This document shows, one piece after another, positions 45,058-56,400 of a DNA stretch of 64,000 nucleotides; the stretch's first letter is position 1; each line of letters begins with the position of its first letter. The position numbers and the translations under genes were made by a program. Where the stretch lies: assembly GCA_036924285.1 (NCBI GenBank), contig JAYKYS010000004.1:620001-684000 (forward strand), read 5' to 3'. Below the pieces are notes generated by a model. The model was not told the DNA's origin. It did not search any database and saw only the letters and a program-made list of their open reading frames with translations. Source of the DNA: Asterella californica (taxonomy: Eukaryota > Streptophyta > Marchantiopsida > Marchantiales > Aytoniaceae).

Positions 45058-46120
45058 GTGATGGTTATGGAATATCTACGTAATGTCATCATGGTAGGCA
45101 CTGTAAGTGTCAAGGAGCGAGATCGTGTTCTTCAGCGAGCCAAGAGATTTCGGTGTGAAGAGAAACACGTTCTTCGTGTGTGTGAGGATGATAGGGTGTA
45201 TGTTATAGAACATTTGTTGCAGAGAGCACAATTAGTTCGACATGTCCACGAGAAGTTGAGATATTTTGGAGTGAAGCGCATGTATAGCTTACTCTAAGGA
45301 GAATAGTGGTGACACGGTATGCACATCGATGTGTAGCAATTTGTGATACGATATGTGATCTGCGATCGAGTACGAGCATCATTCAATGCTCATACTCCAC
45401 AATTACACCCCTTATCGATTATGAGGTTGGGTTACCATTGGAGTTTGGACTTTTTATTGTTGATCATACGAGACAATCAGTATGTGTTGATGATGGTGGA
45501 GCACTTCTCCAAGTGGATTAAATGGTAACACTACCAGACAAGGAAAGTGAGGGTGTAGCCTATGCTTTCTTATATCGAGTGTTGAGTCATTTTGGTGCAC
45601 CAGCTGAAGTGTTGATTGACTATGTTACAGAGTTTCATGAAGAGTTGCATGATGAGTTTCATGCCTTGTGTGACCAGGTGCTGATTAATCACCGTATTAC
45701 GTTTCGAGATCATCTTGATGTTGATGGCTTAGCAGAAAGAGTTGTTCAGACAATTAAGAAAATATTCTGCAAGTATGGCTTGCAGAAGAGTCATCATGGA
45801 AACTAGGAGCTTCAATTACCATGGTTGGCTATGGGTTATTGTTTCAGTGGACAAGCATCCTTGACATCCTTCTCACTATATTTTTTGCTATACTACCGAG
45901 AACCAGATTTACTTGCGGTCATTCGTCGTGATTCTATTGAGGTTGTGAACCTTGATGATCCAGATATGTGGGTGAGAGTATGTTCTCAATGAGATGAGAT
46001 GTTTCAACGAGTTATGCCGATGACATTTGAGAACTTGTCGATTGCTCAGCATAGAGATACGTTACGATATGCGACTATTCGAGGAAGAGATTATCGATCT
46101 CGATTCACATGTTTAATCTT
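45058..46120 (+). pseudogene. Ty3 integrase
   Basis: H2C2 region LVRHVHEKLRYFGVKRMYSL with downstream IRYVICDRVR (one Cys of the pair changed). Core with YHWSLDF, QYVLMMVEHFSKWIKWVTLP, DKESEGVAYAFLYRVLSHFG, APAEVLIDYVTEFHEELHDE and DGLAERVVQTIKKIFCKYGL. This matches the D,D,E integrase core (second Asp in the LIDYVTEF segment, Glu in LAERVVQ). Then LPWLAMGYCFSGQASL, YREPDLLAVIRRDSIEVVNL and DDPDMWVRVC. Stops and frameshifts interrupt it. Confidence 0.82.
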
Positions 46121-46405
46121 GCAGTTTAGGTGTATTTGCAACAAACAATGTCAACGACATTGGATGTGACTGCAGGACGTACTATCTTACGAGTGTGTGA
46201 GGTGTTATCATTTGGTGTTCTCGTGTTAGAGGGTCGTGATGATGTAAGTTGAAAAGGATCGTATTATCTTACGAGTGTGTGAAGTGTTACCATTTGGTGT
46301 TCTCGTGTTAGAGGGTCGTGATGGTGTACGTGTAATTATACGTCATGTCATTTTCTTGACATCGACGATTATGTGGATCTAAGCTTGGCGGTTGTACGTG
46401 CAGAC

Positions 46406-46552
46406 TTGAGGTGTATGTTATGTGCATATGCTAGTGGAGCGGTCACTATGTTGTTATGTGATGATTGTTCAAGAGGATGACACATGTCATGTTTGACACC
46501 ACCTTTCACCATAGTTCCTCAAGGGCGGTGGATATGTCCTCAGTGTAGTTAG
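46406..46552 (+). pseudogene. PHD finger at the C-terminus of the Ty3 pol
   Basis: Reads LRCMLCAYASGAVTMLLCDD, then CSRG*HMSCLTPPFTIVP, then QGRWICPQCS before TAG. Spacing fits C4HC3: CxxC, 11 residues, CxxC, 4, H, CxxC-type closing pairs. The Trp preceding His is a TGA here. PHD fingers read histone H3 tails, so in a retroelement this would replace the chromodomain as a targeting module. Confidence 0.8.
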
Positions 46553-46732
46553 CAAAGTAGATAATTCGATCTTCACGTGGTATGGATTGCAGACATGTGA
46601 CTAACAATGGGATGACGTAGCATCCGGCCTCCCGATCTTTACATCGAAGAAGATGCATATCACGTAGTTGGATCAAATGACTATCTGGAGTTCGAGGGAT
46701 CAAACCGTCAACTAGAGAGACGATTGCGATAT

Positions 46733-47200
46733 ACTTGTGTATGACACTATGTGCTTGTTATGTATTTTGTAATTTAGATAGTGATGTATGTTGTGTAGTA
46801 ATGTGTATGCGCACAACAACTATCATGTCATTTTTGTCAGTTGTTAGTTCGTCCGAGTGCAAAGTGACACACGTCGTTAAGGTTGTTAGTGGAATTTTTT
46901 TGATTGAGATCGCCAGGAGTATATTTCGAGTTGGAGCTTGTAGTCTCTCACTTTTCTCAAGTTGAGTCTTCAAGCTCTTAGCTATGATAGATGCGCTTAG
47001 TGAGTAGAATTTGGATTATCTACGAGCACAAGGTGGATTTGGCTTGATTTGTTAGTGATCTGTTGTGGTTAGTAGGTGTTTATACATATGTTCTCATATT
47101 ATTATGGTATACTTGTGTATATGGATGACACCTTGTGCTTGTTACATATTTTGTAGTTTAGACAACGATGTATATTGTGTAGCAATGTGTATGCGCACGA
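46733..47200. repeat. 95-bp direct repeat flanking the 3' LTR copy
   Basis: CTTGTGTATGACACTATGTG ... TGTGTATGCGCACAAC (46,733-46,822) recurs at 47,110-47,200 (CTTGTGTATATGGATGACAC ... TGTGTATGCGCACGAC), on either side of the 260-bp LTR-like piece. This makes a tandem duplication of period about 375 bp. Confidence 0.75.
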
Positions 47201-48521
47201 CAAATGATTTCTCTTAATTATTTTTCCATAAGCACATGTTATAACCTTGAAAGTCAAGAGAATAATTTGAGTAAAAGACCACCTTGATCCCTAACTTTCC
47301 TAATTCAGTGTCAAATAGCGAGCTCTCCCTTCTTGTGGGTGTTATTGGTACAATAAATGGTGTCAAATTTAAGAAGAAATATTTCTAAATGAATGATGAA
47401 TAAAGTAGGAGTCGAAGAAAGTAGGAGGAAAGTAGGAGTAGATGGCATTGCAGAAAAACTGGCATAGACGAGTGAAGGATCAACTAGTGTTGTCAAAGCC
47501 AGGAAAGAATTTCTCTAACAAGAAATAGGAAAACAAGGAGTTACGCTTGTAATGGTGCGGAGATATGTATTATTTTAACATTTTATCTGAATCTAATTTT
47601 TTTTTTCTTTCTGGGTTTGTCAACTAGAACATCCGTTCTAGTTCGCGATCAAATTTAATTTTTTCGGTTTTCACAATCGACGTATAGTTATACTAAAGTA
47701 TAGCAAAGTCATTAGTTTATAGCCCGAAACTGGCCAAATGCATAAAAGGCAAATAAGAAAGTCCCGCGGCGTTTTTCTCCGCAGAAAACGTCCGCGAACT
47801 CATAGTCGAATTCGTAACTCTCGACCGCGGGCCAAGAATATTTAGCAAAGATTCTAGCTTTAGACACGCCCTAGAGTGACAGGACGAGAAGCGGGAAGAT
47901 ATGATTTTGTTGATGATGGAGGATTGGAGTGAAATCACTTGAATCTGAGTTGTGTTCCCACTCGAGCTTCACCCGAAGATATCAGTTTCTGTACGCAGTG
48001 TCTGTCTTTAGGAAATTAGATGATGGCGCGTCTTTTCAAGGTTCGGTTGTATCTGTTGATATTTCTGCAGCTTTGGAATCTCCTAACTTTGGCCCTTTAT
48101 GGTTCCCAGCTCCTGCGTGCAATTCTTGGTTAGGATCAGCTTTGAAGCAGGCCTTCGTTGTTTGTAACCACGCGCTCTCTTGCTCTAGACAAGTTTTGGT
48201 CCAATGCTCGTCTGGATCTTTGTGTTCAGTTGCAGAAGGGTAGCTCCGGTTTCTCTTAACATGAGAAACGTTCGGAATGGGAATCTTTACTCGCCGTTTT
48301 CTCTAAGAATTACCAGAGTTCCGTCCCAAATCTCAGGATCATGGTTTAGGCCAGATATATTGTGGAACTTGAGCTGCCAGTTAGGGTTTCAACGCGCTCA
48401 TTGGTTGAGGTTTTTCAGAATTTGAATGTGCGGGAGTGTCTGTACCACTTGTTGGTGGATTTGTGTTTGCTGATATGTACTTTTGGCCCTTCGGAACTAC
48501 CGTTGAAGTGAAGTTCTGATA
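47201..48521. other. CBP20 upstream region
   Basis: No recognisable gene. An imperfect GC-rich hairpin (GCGGCGTTTTTCTCCGCAGA AAACGTCCGC) lies at 47,766-47,795. The CBP20 promoter and 5' untranslated exon(s) should lie in 47,800-48,500. An open plus-strand frame at 47,929-48,243 shows no family resemblance. Confidence 0.4.
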
Positions 48522-51328
48522 GTGGCTGCTCGTGGCTTGGTTGATCAGAATCCGGACCAGCTGTCTGCATATAGAGATCGTAGGTTTCATGGATCACAGG
48601 ATGAATTCGAACACGCCCTTCGAACATCCGTGACGGTTTATGTTGGAAATCTTTCCTTCTATACTACTGAGGAGCAGATTTACGAGGTCTTTTCTCGAAC
48701 GGGTGAAATCAAGAAAATAATCATGGGCCTCGACAAGAACACCAAAACTCCCTGTGGATTCTGCTTTCTCATGTACTCGCTTGACCTGCTTGGATTTTAC
48801 TTATGGCTTTGCAATGCTGGTGGTTTTAGGAACTCCATCATGCTTCTGCGTTCATGAAAGGACTTCTGAGCTTAATTGGAGGGACAGTACTAATGGTACC
48901 CCGCAGATTCATCTCGAGCAACTCCATAGTGGTTTAAGGCGTATGTACAAGCATTATTAGCGGTAACATGAGTTCTGAGTTGAGGAAACATTCCTGTGCT
49001 TATCCGATCGTCCTAGTTTGCAAGTTGTTGACCGAGCAACTGTGGGGACTGAAGGAAATTTCATGTTATCATAGCTGTTTCTTGAAATTCCAAGTTCTCT
49101 CATGATAGCGGAATTGTTGATACATGGCCCGACCAGATATTACACCCGTGAGGACGCTGATGATGCTGTAAAGTACATAAGTGGAACAATACTTGACGAT
49201 AGGCCTGTCCGAGTTGACTTCGATTGGGGCTTTCAAGAAGGTCGTCAATGGGGTCGAGGCAGAAGCGGTGGGCAAGTACGTAACACCTCCATTCCTGAAG
49301 AATAGAGAGTTGTTGTATATTTTATGTTATTGTTTGAGTCCGTTTGGTTCATCCCGCAGTGCTTCAGCATTTGCAATCAGCACTTGTCCCCGTGAGCCGG
49401 AGGCGTTTGTTTCCTTTCTATCCTTAATTACGCCCATCGAAATATATCTTCCTATCTTGGGGTTTAGCTCTCATGCGGAGGGAATATATTTGATTTAACT
49501 GCAGACAGAAAGGATACCTATCTCGTAAGAGGTTTTGAGAGCTTGGAAGCCTTCGAAGGGCACTGCATTGCCGCAAGATTGCCTAGCAGATGGATTTTGA
49601 TTGATGCCGATCTAAACTGACATGAATGTTGGCTGCTGTCTTGCAGGTCCGAGATGAGTACCGTACAGACTATGATCCAGATATCCTGCATACACTGAAC
49701 CTCGTCATTTTTGGACCCCGCATGAGTTGGGAAGGTAGAAGAATCATCGATAGATTATTAGGCGCTTTTCTAACGCTTTTTTTTTAGATTTCTTTGTTAT
49801 TAGGCGCTTTCTGATGTTTTAGCCGTATTGGGCTCCTCTTTCAACATTTGTTTGTCACCGGCTTTTCTCGCCGCCTTATGTGCTCGTTTCGGTTCTCTGA
49901 TGACTTCTGGACAGCCTACGTACTGTTTGCCTTCGTTTCAGTTTTGCACCATACGTGAGCTCGTTGTCGCTCTTGTAATAATCGGGAAAGCAGTTATCCT
50001 TAATGACATGGCACGTAGAGGAGGATACGGTAAGTTGGTACAGAAGGAGCTGATGGACTCTCGAAGACAACTCGTAGACTACGAAGCTCCTGTTGGTGGC
50101 CTTGGATCCTTACCATCCTATCAACAGCAATCAAATAGCTCCTGTAAGTGATCCGAATCTTGGAGGATAGTTAAGATTGTTAGGACAGTCGTTATTATAC
50201 TTCTAGTTTCTTTGTCAGCCAAAACTCTGTGGAACTCTTGTTGTAAACTATTAATTCCCTCCGGATGCCTTTTGTTTCCAGATGGAGGAGGTCAAGGAGG
50301 ATATGGTGGAGGAGGAGGAGGTGGTTACCGAAGTAGGGGTACGTGGCTTTGCTGGAACACTAAATAGTTATAGAGACGTCGTGTTAAAGCACAAGGAACA
50401 TTGCAAGCTTCCGGTGCTCCCTCTTGATTGTGTCTTTTGAGATGCACGTCACTGTAGACAGCAATGAAATTCGGACGGTCTCATCATGCAGGGGGTTACA
50501 AACGACATAGGGAGGAAGACCGAGCACCTGCTGATGGAGTTAAGAGAAACGACCGTGGCCCACGACCGGTATGTTTGTATAAGTTGAAATACTTTTCCCA
50601 TTGTAGCATGCAGCCCTGTACTTATATGTATATTAGGCCTAAGGTCGAGTGGTCCTTGATAAAATCTGCAGTTCTCGTGAATATATGTATTTCTCCCGGT
50701 TCACTGCGTTCGTGGAGGTTCAGTGTATGGACGTGGTCCGATCTGCCATTCCCGTGCAAGATATATTAGTCCTAAGGTCGATAGGGTTTGTCACTTGGCG
50801 CTCTATATTATAGTAATAGCTGCTTTCTCGCTCAGATCGTTAGGCATCGTAATTTGTATTTGTATTCTGTCTTACAGCCACCGGGGGGTACCATCTTGGA
50901 AATGTGCTTTCCCTACACATTTCCTCTTGACCCGACCTCGGTTATATACATTCGCTGACTTCTCAAACCAAGTTAGCATACATGTTATCACTCTTTGTTA
51001 CTCACTTTGTACGTGCATGGGTTCAAAACTATTTGGGGTTACCTAAGTGTGCGGGCGAAGTTACTGTTTTCTCAGAAAGCTGCGTTACCCGTGTATCAGT
51101 ATATATATTAGGCCTAAGTTAGGGTCAATAGGTTTAAGCACAAAGTTTTGTCCACTGATTCGATGTGACCTTTGATTGGTCCAAGGCTTGCTGGAAGGGA
51201 GAGAAGGATACGTTAGGTGTGTTTCCCTAACTTTACTTACATTAATTACCTCTTTCAATGAGCAGGAGAAAAATCCGCGGTTTCGGGAGAAAGGAGACTC
51301 GGACGATGAGGATGGGGGTAAAAACTAG
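48522..51328 (+). CDS. CBP20: CBP20, nuclear cap-binding protein small subunit
   Basis: Binds the m7G cap of nuclear RNAs with CBP80, acting in splicing, miRNA processing and export. Seven exons by my splicing: 48522-48772, 49137-49275, 49647-49680, 50015-50143, 50282-50338, 50492-50568, 51266-51328, joining in frame to 249 residues ending [17 protein letters not shown] (17-22) with the cap-stacking Tyr17; RNP2 VYVGNL (39-44); RNP1 CGFCFLIYY (78-86) across exon 1/2; [19 protein letters not shown]; then [12 protein letters not shown] and a Gly-rich, then basic tail, as in plant CBP20. Intron 3 (49,681-50,014) is AT-AC, U12-type. No in-frame ATG precedes residue 1: codon 1 as listed is GTG at 48,522. 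If an intron ends at AG 48,521-48,522, an A from an upstream exon would make ATG with TG at 48,523, giving M-A-A-R. Otherwise the start has been lost. Confidence 0.9.
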
Positions 51329-52720
51329 AGAAAATTTCGAGAGGACCTTATCTTTATTGTGTCTTTCCTCTGATCATTGCCCTCAGTTCTGCGGATCTCG
51401 CTGACTTTGCCCGATTGCGAAGTTTTGATAACAGTCTGAACTCGTAGAGATCCAACTTTGGGAATATTCATCATGCGCTATAGCCACCATGGTAGACAAT
51501 GCAGATCCAGTCTTTAATGGTCTGTAGTACTATATTTTCTGATCGGGGAGTAGAGTGTGAAAGAGCCCTCGCAGCGTCAACAATGACTCACATGTAGTTA
51601 AGGCGTGTAAGGTTAGATATCCGTTTCAGTCGAGGATACGCAAGATTCAGTACTGGAGTTTTGAATCGGAGCTACAAAGTACGTTACTGCCGTCCAGTAA
51701 CGTCGATAGGTTGTATTGAGTTGGTCAGGTTCTTCCGACATCTGGATCGGTGGGCGCGACTATTCTCCAGTTGGACGTTGGTGATAATTGAACCACTTAG
51801 TGCGCTGAGTCTTCTGACAAGTAGCAGCTTCTGCGGGCATTTAGGTGTAACCTCATTGTACATACCGAATCACAGAGATTACTTTCTCTTGAAATGTGAA
51901 GAGAGTTTCTAGGAAGTACAGTAAAGCTTCTGGTTTCACTCTTTGATGAGCTTACAGTACTTTAGAGAGCGAATTTGCGTCGCACCAGTGGCGAGATCTG
52001 TACTGAGCGGTACTGGTGCGACAATAGGTGGTGGTGCGACTAACCTATACACTGTGAGTTTTATGTTGCGACTCACCTATATACTGTGAGTTTTATGTTT
52101 ATCTTATTGGCCCTTCGTTTTCACTGACGCTTCAAGAGCGAATTTCCGTGTCAGGGAGGAACTAATCAAGGTATACATTTCACGATTCAGTTCAGGATCT
52201 GCATATTTTCACCCTCTGTTTATGAAAATATGCTGTTCCTTCTACTCTGTTTTTGCTACAGAGGCTATGGTTTCTCGTGACAACACTTCACCACCTTCGT
52301 TATTCTTTCGCTCGGTTCAGTCCACGATATCTTCGCCTTCAGGCTACCTCCTTTGAGTTTTCCTTATTTTCGAGTTTTCATGTCCTTTTGTTTATGTTTC
52401 TGTCCTTATCTGACGGTTTGCTGACTAACAGCGAACTTTATTTATAAAGCTCAAGGATCTACCACTACACAAAGAACGGGAGTTTGGACTCAGATGTTCC
52501 GGGAACTGAACAGAAACTCCTGTTACGACAAGGCCCTGCTGAGTTGGAAAAGTCCCCAATTTCGTTTGATCACTTTTCCAGCTCATCTTTAGCCTAACCC
52601 TCGCTGATGAAGTCAGAGAGCAGGTTGCGTTGCGTGCGACGGGATAGTGTTCTGCTGAATGCTCCGAGTGTATCTTGTGGTAGTTAGGTTCTTGAGTGTA
52701 CACCTATTCATTACCTACAT
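50569..52720. repeat. Repeat family D, first units (CBP20 intron 6 and 3' flank)
   Basis: Intron 6 of CBP20 (50,569-51,265) is built of sequence that recurs downstream. GGTCCTTGATAAAATCTGC with TCTCG is at 50,651, and related copies are at 54,108 and 54,191. GGGTTCAAAACTATTTGGGG with the TATATACATTCGC region is at about 50,940-51,040 and again at about 56,665-56,725 and 57,800-57,905. The block 52,206-52,710 matches 56,890-57,440 (CTCTGTTTTTGCTACAGAGG, CAGTCCACGATATCTT, GATCTACCACtACACAAAGA, ACTGAACAGAAACTCCTG). No coding frame is conserved. Confidence 0.65.
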
Positions 52721-52849
52721 GCATCAGATGACCTCCGTGAAAAAAGTTCTTTCTATATAGAAAGAATATAGAAAGAATCGTTGATGTTACTCGCCATTTC
52801 TGGCTTTTTTTTGCCCATTGCTCTTGAACTCATGTAAACTAACTCTCTT

Positions 52850-55800
52850 ATTATAGAGTTACGCTAACTTGACGTTCCAAGATAGCATACAGGCCACCTT
52901 TCCTTTTTTTGCACTTTTATGTACTTTATTGAGTTACTCTACTGGGTGTTACCTCTGTCTTTGAGCGTGGTACTTGCTCCTTAGCTGAGCTGCCACGAAT
53001 CATATATTCACGCGGCATGCTCCGCGCGTATCTTGTGCTTGTTAGGTTCTTGAGTGTACACCTAATCATTACCTACTGCTGTGTCAGTGACCTTTGTACA
53101 CCAATTTGTTCGTACTACTGCTCTGCCTGGCTGGTCGTTCAGTTTTTCATTCACTTGTAACTTCCGGCTGCTTTTACTGATGTTCTTGAACTCATGTAAT
53201 TCTCTTCTTTGTGTTTTTGTAATCCAATACTTTATTCGCTCGTGAGGCTGTTTACTTATTTCACTCGTGCTGTGTTTTAGCTCAGGATTCCAGTTCTGCA
53301 TTAGATTCTTGATTCGCTTCGATCAGCTTGCACTGCATACTGTACATGTCACTACTGTACTTCCATATCTAGGGGGCACCATCTCTGATAATGCGCGCCG
53401 CACTTCACATTCCCATTGGTCAGTCCCCTTAGGTCACTGATTTGCGTTAACTTCACGTTTCAAGATAGTATACATGCCACCTTTCCCTTTTGGCACCTTC
53501 TGTGTACTTCATTGGGTTATTCTACTGGATGTTACCTCTGTCTTTTAAGTGTGGTTCTTGCTCTTTAGCCGAGCTTGACGAATCACTATTCACGCGCGTC
53601 TATGCTACTTACTAAGAGCTTCTCTGGTTCTTGGGTGTACACCTACTCAGTACCTACATGTATCACTGACCCACTGGAAAAAACTGGAAAAAATTCTTCC
53701 TCTACTATTTCAGCCCGTCCTGTCGCTGATTTCACTTGCTAAAACATTGCTCTTGAACTAACTCGCTTCTGTGCGGTTTTTGGTTATCTCATTCTATGTT
53801 CGCCTCGACGCCTTCGCTTATTTCGTTATCGTCGTGTTCAACTCCAGTTGTTTCACTTCTGCATTAGTTTCTACATTAGAATCGATCAGCTTGTGTCAAT
53901 GCATACTGCACTTGTCAGATGCATTGCACTCTATACCAAGGGGAACCTTTTCTAGAAATGTGCTTCACACTAGACACTACCATCGGCACACCTTACGGTT
54001 ACAAACAATTGGCTAACTCCACTTGGCAGTTTAGCGCACATTCGGCCCCTAATTGCTTCTTATTATGTACTTGGCCGGGCTAATTGCGAGTTACCTCTGT
54101 AATTGAGAGTGGTCCTTGGTAAAGTCGACCATTCTCGACATATAAATGTGTATTTGGCCAGGCTAATTGCGAGTTACCCCTGTACTAGGGAGTGGTCCTT
54201 GATAAAATCTGCCATTCTCGACGTATGGATATATATTACTGGGTTCAGTAGTTTCGGGTTACCTCAAGTTTGCGTGCGTAGTTCTTGCATTGCTCTGTTA
54301 TCCTCATGGATCGATTTGTCGTCCACACAGGATTTACAGCGTAGTGTGCACTTACTGCTGTACCTAAATTTGCATCATATACTTATGTTTTACAGTACAT
54401 ACCACCCTGCAGTGTTCTCAGTGGAACCTCCTTGATCTACATGGCTCTGCTGAACAGGAAATGTCTTCAACTTCGGTTTGTCACCTTCTCATCTATAGCC
54501 TCACCTCTCTGCTAGGTGCTGATGAAGTCCGAGTCAAGATGGAAGTGCAGGCCAGGGAAGTGTGAATACCAGCATGCTCTGTGTGTTATATGTTCGTATT
54601 TAGGTATCTGAGTGCACAGCCTACTTATGCTATGCACACTCTACTTATGCTTGTGGATTGCTGGGTGTACCGATTCTTCTTACTTCGTTCATTTTGTCAC
54701 ACACTCATCCGTGGCGTTCTGTTCTAACTGGGAGTCAACTCGGTTCCAAACCTCGCTTTTGTGCGAATTGACAATCATAGGCATAGAACAGCTTGCACTC
54801 CATCTATAACAGGTCACACGCTTCCATGCTAGAGGGCCTTGCTTTCAGGAAATGTGCTATTTGGTACAATTCTGGCACTCTGTCCTTTGGCTATACGATT
54901 CCACCGCTAAAAGTCTGTTTTAATCTTTGCGCAGTTCTACACCCCAGTGTTTCTTTTCGTAGTTAAGATCATACGCATGGATAGGTTTGCACTGCATATA
55001 ATCTTTGCTACGCTTCCACATCAGGGGGCCCCAACTGCTCTTTGCTACATATTCCCCTTTCTGTGCCCTGGTTAGACATATTCGCTAAATAGATGCTCAA
55101 CGTTAGCCGATATTGACGCCCTTCTATTCTCCTTTCTGTCTACTCCTCTGGGTTCTCCTTTGGACCACGGAACTCATACCAGAGAACTGGAGGGTGGGTA
55201 ACATCGTTGACCTCTCCTGGAAATGGGACGGGAAGATCCGGGCAACTGTAGCGGGATCACCTTGCTATGTCTGGTTGGTAAGCCGTTCTGTCGTGACCTG
55301 AATAATCGCATTACTTCCTTTCTAGGACAAAGGCGTGATTAACGAAGGGCAGGCAGGGTTCAGGAGATAACGAGGGTGTGGTGACCACCTTTACACACTT
55401 AGCCTGATTGTCCAAGGCCTTAAGAAAGAAGGAAACCTACTTTCTGTTTCTTCCTCGATGTGAAGGATGCTTACGATATCTACGGCGAGACGTGCTGTCA
55501 TACCGTATGTAGGAATGCGGCATAAAGGGGAACCTGTGGCGGGTAGTGATCAATTGTCAAACGTCTTATCTTATCTAGACATATCTAGGGTTGGCTCATA
55601 CCTGGCCTCTCTCTCCAACCCTTTTCAACATGTTCGTCTTCGATTTGTTGGAACAGTTGGACAGAGAACAGGCGATGCGTGTACCGGTAAATTCGTAGAC
55701 ACGAGCGATTTTAAGAGTGAAAATCTTGCACTTACCTAGGGGTGGAATCCAGAGGGTTGTATATAGGAAGGCCACATCTCTATTACAATGGCCCTCTTCG

Positions 55801-56400
55801 TAAATCGAGGAGGGCCATTGTAAGGTAAATGAGTTGAACAACGTCCTTGTCTGCAGACTTCGTGCACAAACTTGTTCTTACTCTTCTGCAAAAATGTCTT
55901 GTGATGTAACTTGGATTCATCGCCTGGCTGGTCATTCACTTTCCGGCTGGTTTTACTGATTGTTGTTGAACTCATCTGAACTGTTGAACTCATCTGAACT
56001 GTTGAACTCATCTAAACTATTTCTCTTCTTTGCGGTTTTATAATTCCATACTTTATTCGCTCTTGAGGCTCGTTTACTTAGTTGACTCTTCCTGAAATTT
56101 AGCCCAGGATTTTGGTTCTGCATTAGATTCTGGATTCGCTTAGATCAGCTTGCACTGCATACTGCATATGTCATTACTTTGCAATTCCATACATAGGGAC
56201 ATTTCCATTGGTCTATCCCTTTATGTGACAGATTTGTGTTAACTTGACGTATCAAGATAGCATACAGACCTCCTTTCCCTTTTGGCACTCTCTGTTACGT
56301 CATTGGGTTACGCAACTGGGTGTTACCTCTGTATTTGAGCGTGGTTCTTGTTCCTTAGCTGAGCTGCCATACTCCCGAGCGAATCATAGATCCAGCTGAT
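52850..56400. repeat. Repeat family D, tandem-like array
   Basis: Units of roughly 600 bp recognised by ACTTGACGTTCCAAGATAGCATACA (about 52,868), ACTTCACGTTTCAAGATAGTATACA (about 53,450) and ACTTGACGTATCAAGATAGCATACA (about 56,232), each followed by CACC/CTCCTTTCC and GGGTGTTACCTCTGT-type sequence. The stretch AGTTTTGCATTAGATTCTTGATTCGCTTcGATCAGCTTGCACTGCATACTG-like occurs in at least two units. A LINE RT fragment is embedded at 55,113-55,695. Confidence 0.65.
55113..55695 (+). pseudogene. LINE (non-LTR) reverse transcriptase fragment
   Basis: Three frames together give the RT core order: TELIPENWRVGNIVDLSWKW (motif 0/1), DKGVINEGQAGFRR (motif 2, INEGQAGFR), then LYTLSLIVQGLKKEGN, FCFFLDVKDAYD (motif A, with the first catalytic Asp) and, downstream, PLSPTLFNMFVFDLLEQLDR (motif B). 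Stops and frameshifts throughout. The YxDD motif lies beyond and is not seen. This layout (no LTRs, endonuclease not seen) is typical of plant/algal LINEs. Confidence 0.8.

Larger units (their letters stand above)
40991..47100 (+). mobile_element. Ty3-like LTR retrotransposon relic with PHD finger, copy 2
   Basis: Left LTR-type sequence from CGTCAGTTGCTAGTTCG (40,991). Its first 260 bp recur at 46,835-47,090 (TGTCAGTTGTTAGTTCG ... CTTTCAAGCTCTTAGCTATG type), so the 3' LTR is a truncated or partial copy. Between lie leader, gag, zinc knuckles, RT end/RNase H, integrase and a PHD finger, all with many stops and frameshifts. Copy 1 at 2.77 kb shares the LTR, leader and start of gag. Protease and most of RT are deleted. 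Reading-frame lesions are numerous throughout, so the element is old. Confidence 0.8.

Noticed and set aside
47929..48243. Plus-strand ORF of 104 codons before CBP20
   Set aside because: No similarity recognised and no splice link to CBP20. Could be leader sequence.
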